Positions 63,664-64,000 of a DNA stretch of 64,000 nt are shown in pieces. Source of the stretch: Xylanibacter rodentium (GTDB lineage: Bacteria > Bacteroidota > Bacteroidia > Bacteroidales > Bacteroidaceae); assembly GCF_013166575.1 (NCBI RefSeq), contig NZ_JABKKE010000012.1, forward strand, positions 39,755-103,754, written 5' to 3'. A model generated the notes under the pieces. That model worked only from the letters and a program-made list of their open reading frames with translations, did not search any database and was not told the origin of the DNA. The number at the start of each line of letters is the position of its first letter. The first letter of the stretch is position 1. A program made the position numbers and the translations under genes.

Positions 63664-63806
63664 CTGTCAATTCCAATGATGCTGTCAATTCCAATGATGC
63701 TGTCAATTCCAATGATGCTGTCAATTCCAATGATGTGTCGTCAATTCCAATGATGTCGTCAATTCCAATGATGTCGTCAATTCCAATGATGTCGTCAATT
63801 CCAATG
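63664..63806. repeat. 18-bp minisatellite, 8 units
   Basis: Eight copies of TCAATTCCAATGATG with 3-bp links. The first four are spaced by CTG. Then comes TGTCG, a 2-bp shift, and the rest are linked by TCG; the last copy is truncated. A related TCAATTCCAACATTG lies at 63830-63844. It is 70 bp downstream of the FadL-like gene. A small frame through it would encode a Ser/Asn repeat, but nothing supports expression. Confidence 0.92.
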
Positions 63807-64000
63807 TATATTGATAAAAACAATGTTTGTTATCAATTCCAACATTGTATGATTAATAGACACACATACTTGAATGATTTGTAAAAAAATGTAACATCAT
63901 GAACGGGTGCGCCCTGCTTTCTATGTAAAAATCCAAATATTTTTCCGATTATTTTTATTTTATATTGAAATTTTGTATTGTATGTCGTACTTGGTGTTTT
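63807..64000. other. Intergenic to window end
   Basis: AT-rich region with no gene or clear regulatory element seen. It continues beyond the window. Confidence 0.5.

Noticed and set aside
63664..63806. CRISPR-like or coding repeat
   Set aside because: 15-bp cores with 3-bp links cannot hold spacers. The frame breaks at the 2-bp shift and has no supported start.

Overview
The window looks like a chromosomal segment of a Bacteroidales bacterium, most likely Prevotellaceae (Prevotella-like). The evidence is: Bacteroidetes-type promoters (TTTG, about 19-20 bp, TAnnTTTG) at many gene starts; few Shine-Dalgarno sites; a fused LpxC-FabZ protein; the atpD-C-(orf)-B-E-F-H-A-G order with an 80-residue epsilon subunit; EFR1-type ferredoxin, GH43, PL11 and S9 enzymes; and a type IX-like C-terminal sorting tail. 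The genus is inferred, not proven. No rRNA, prophage, CRISPR array, integrase or transposase gene was seen.

Layout. 1-12.5 kb (mostly minus strand): a truncated alpha-2-macroglobulin-like protein, a secreted protein with a DnaJ-type cysteine cluster, a DUF4143-type ATPase, a palindromic MITE-like repeat, a MATE transporter, a GH43 enzyme and an S9 peptidase. 12.8-19.8 kb: a TlpA-like thioredoxin protein followed by a frameshifted gene remnant, a TPP riboswitch driving a lone thiG, a second repeat copy, an OmpH/Skp-like lipoprotein, pepD, a small lipoprotein, and tRNA-Ser(GCT) plus tRNA-Glu(CTC). 19.8-29.5 kb (minus): an envelope cluster transcribed prfA, pyrF, lpxD, lpxC-fabZ, lpxA, miaA, PBP1A, EFR1 protein. 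It couples lipid A and peptidoglycan synthesis with translation and pyrimidine genes.

29.5-31 kb is a 1.4 kb non-coding island. It holds a 635-bp fold-back structure (69-bp arms, 56-bp central palindrome) and six tandem 22-bp units. 31-45 kb (plus): nhaD, pfkA, the complete F1Fo ATP synthase operon, then ftsY-rimO-HU and an HU/transmembrane/LysM fusion. 45.5-50.1 kb: a 1,525-residue PL11 rhamnogalacturonan lyase with autotransporter-type repeats. 50.2-57.1 kb (minus): a PP2C-like protein overlapping a YgiQ-type radical SAM gene, a small protein, a large amidase/golvesin/FN3 protein, an acyltransferase and a small protein. 57.4-64 kb: PPi-dependent phosphofructokinase, a membrane-anchored GH25 lysozyme, prmA, an aromatic/glycine-rich exported protein, a FadL-like porin and an 18-bp minisatellite.

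Most genes are housekeeping. The points most worth a second look are the HU-TM-LysM protein, which could tether DNA to the cell wall; the fold-back element at 29.8-30.4 kb; the scattered hairpins sharing a GGCC...CGC.TTGCAA core; and the palindromic MITE-like repeats. No complete undescribed defence or mobile system could be supported.
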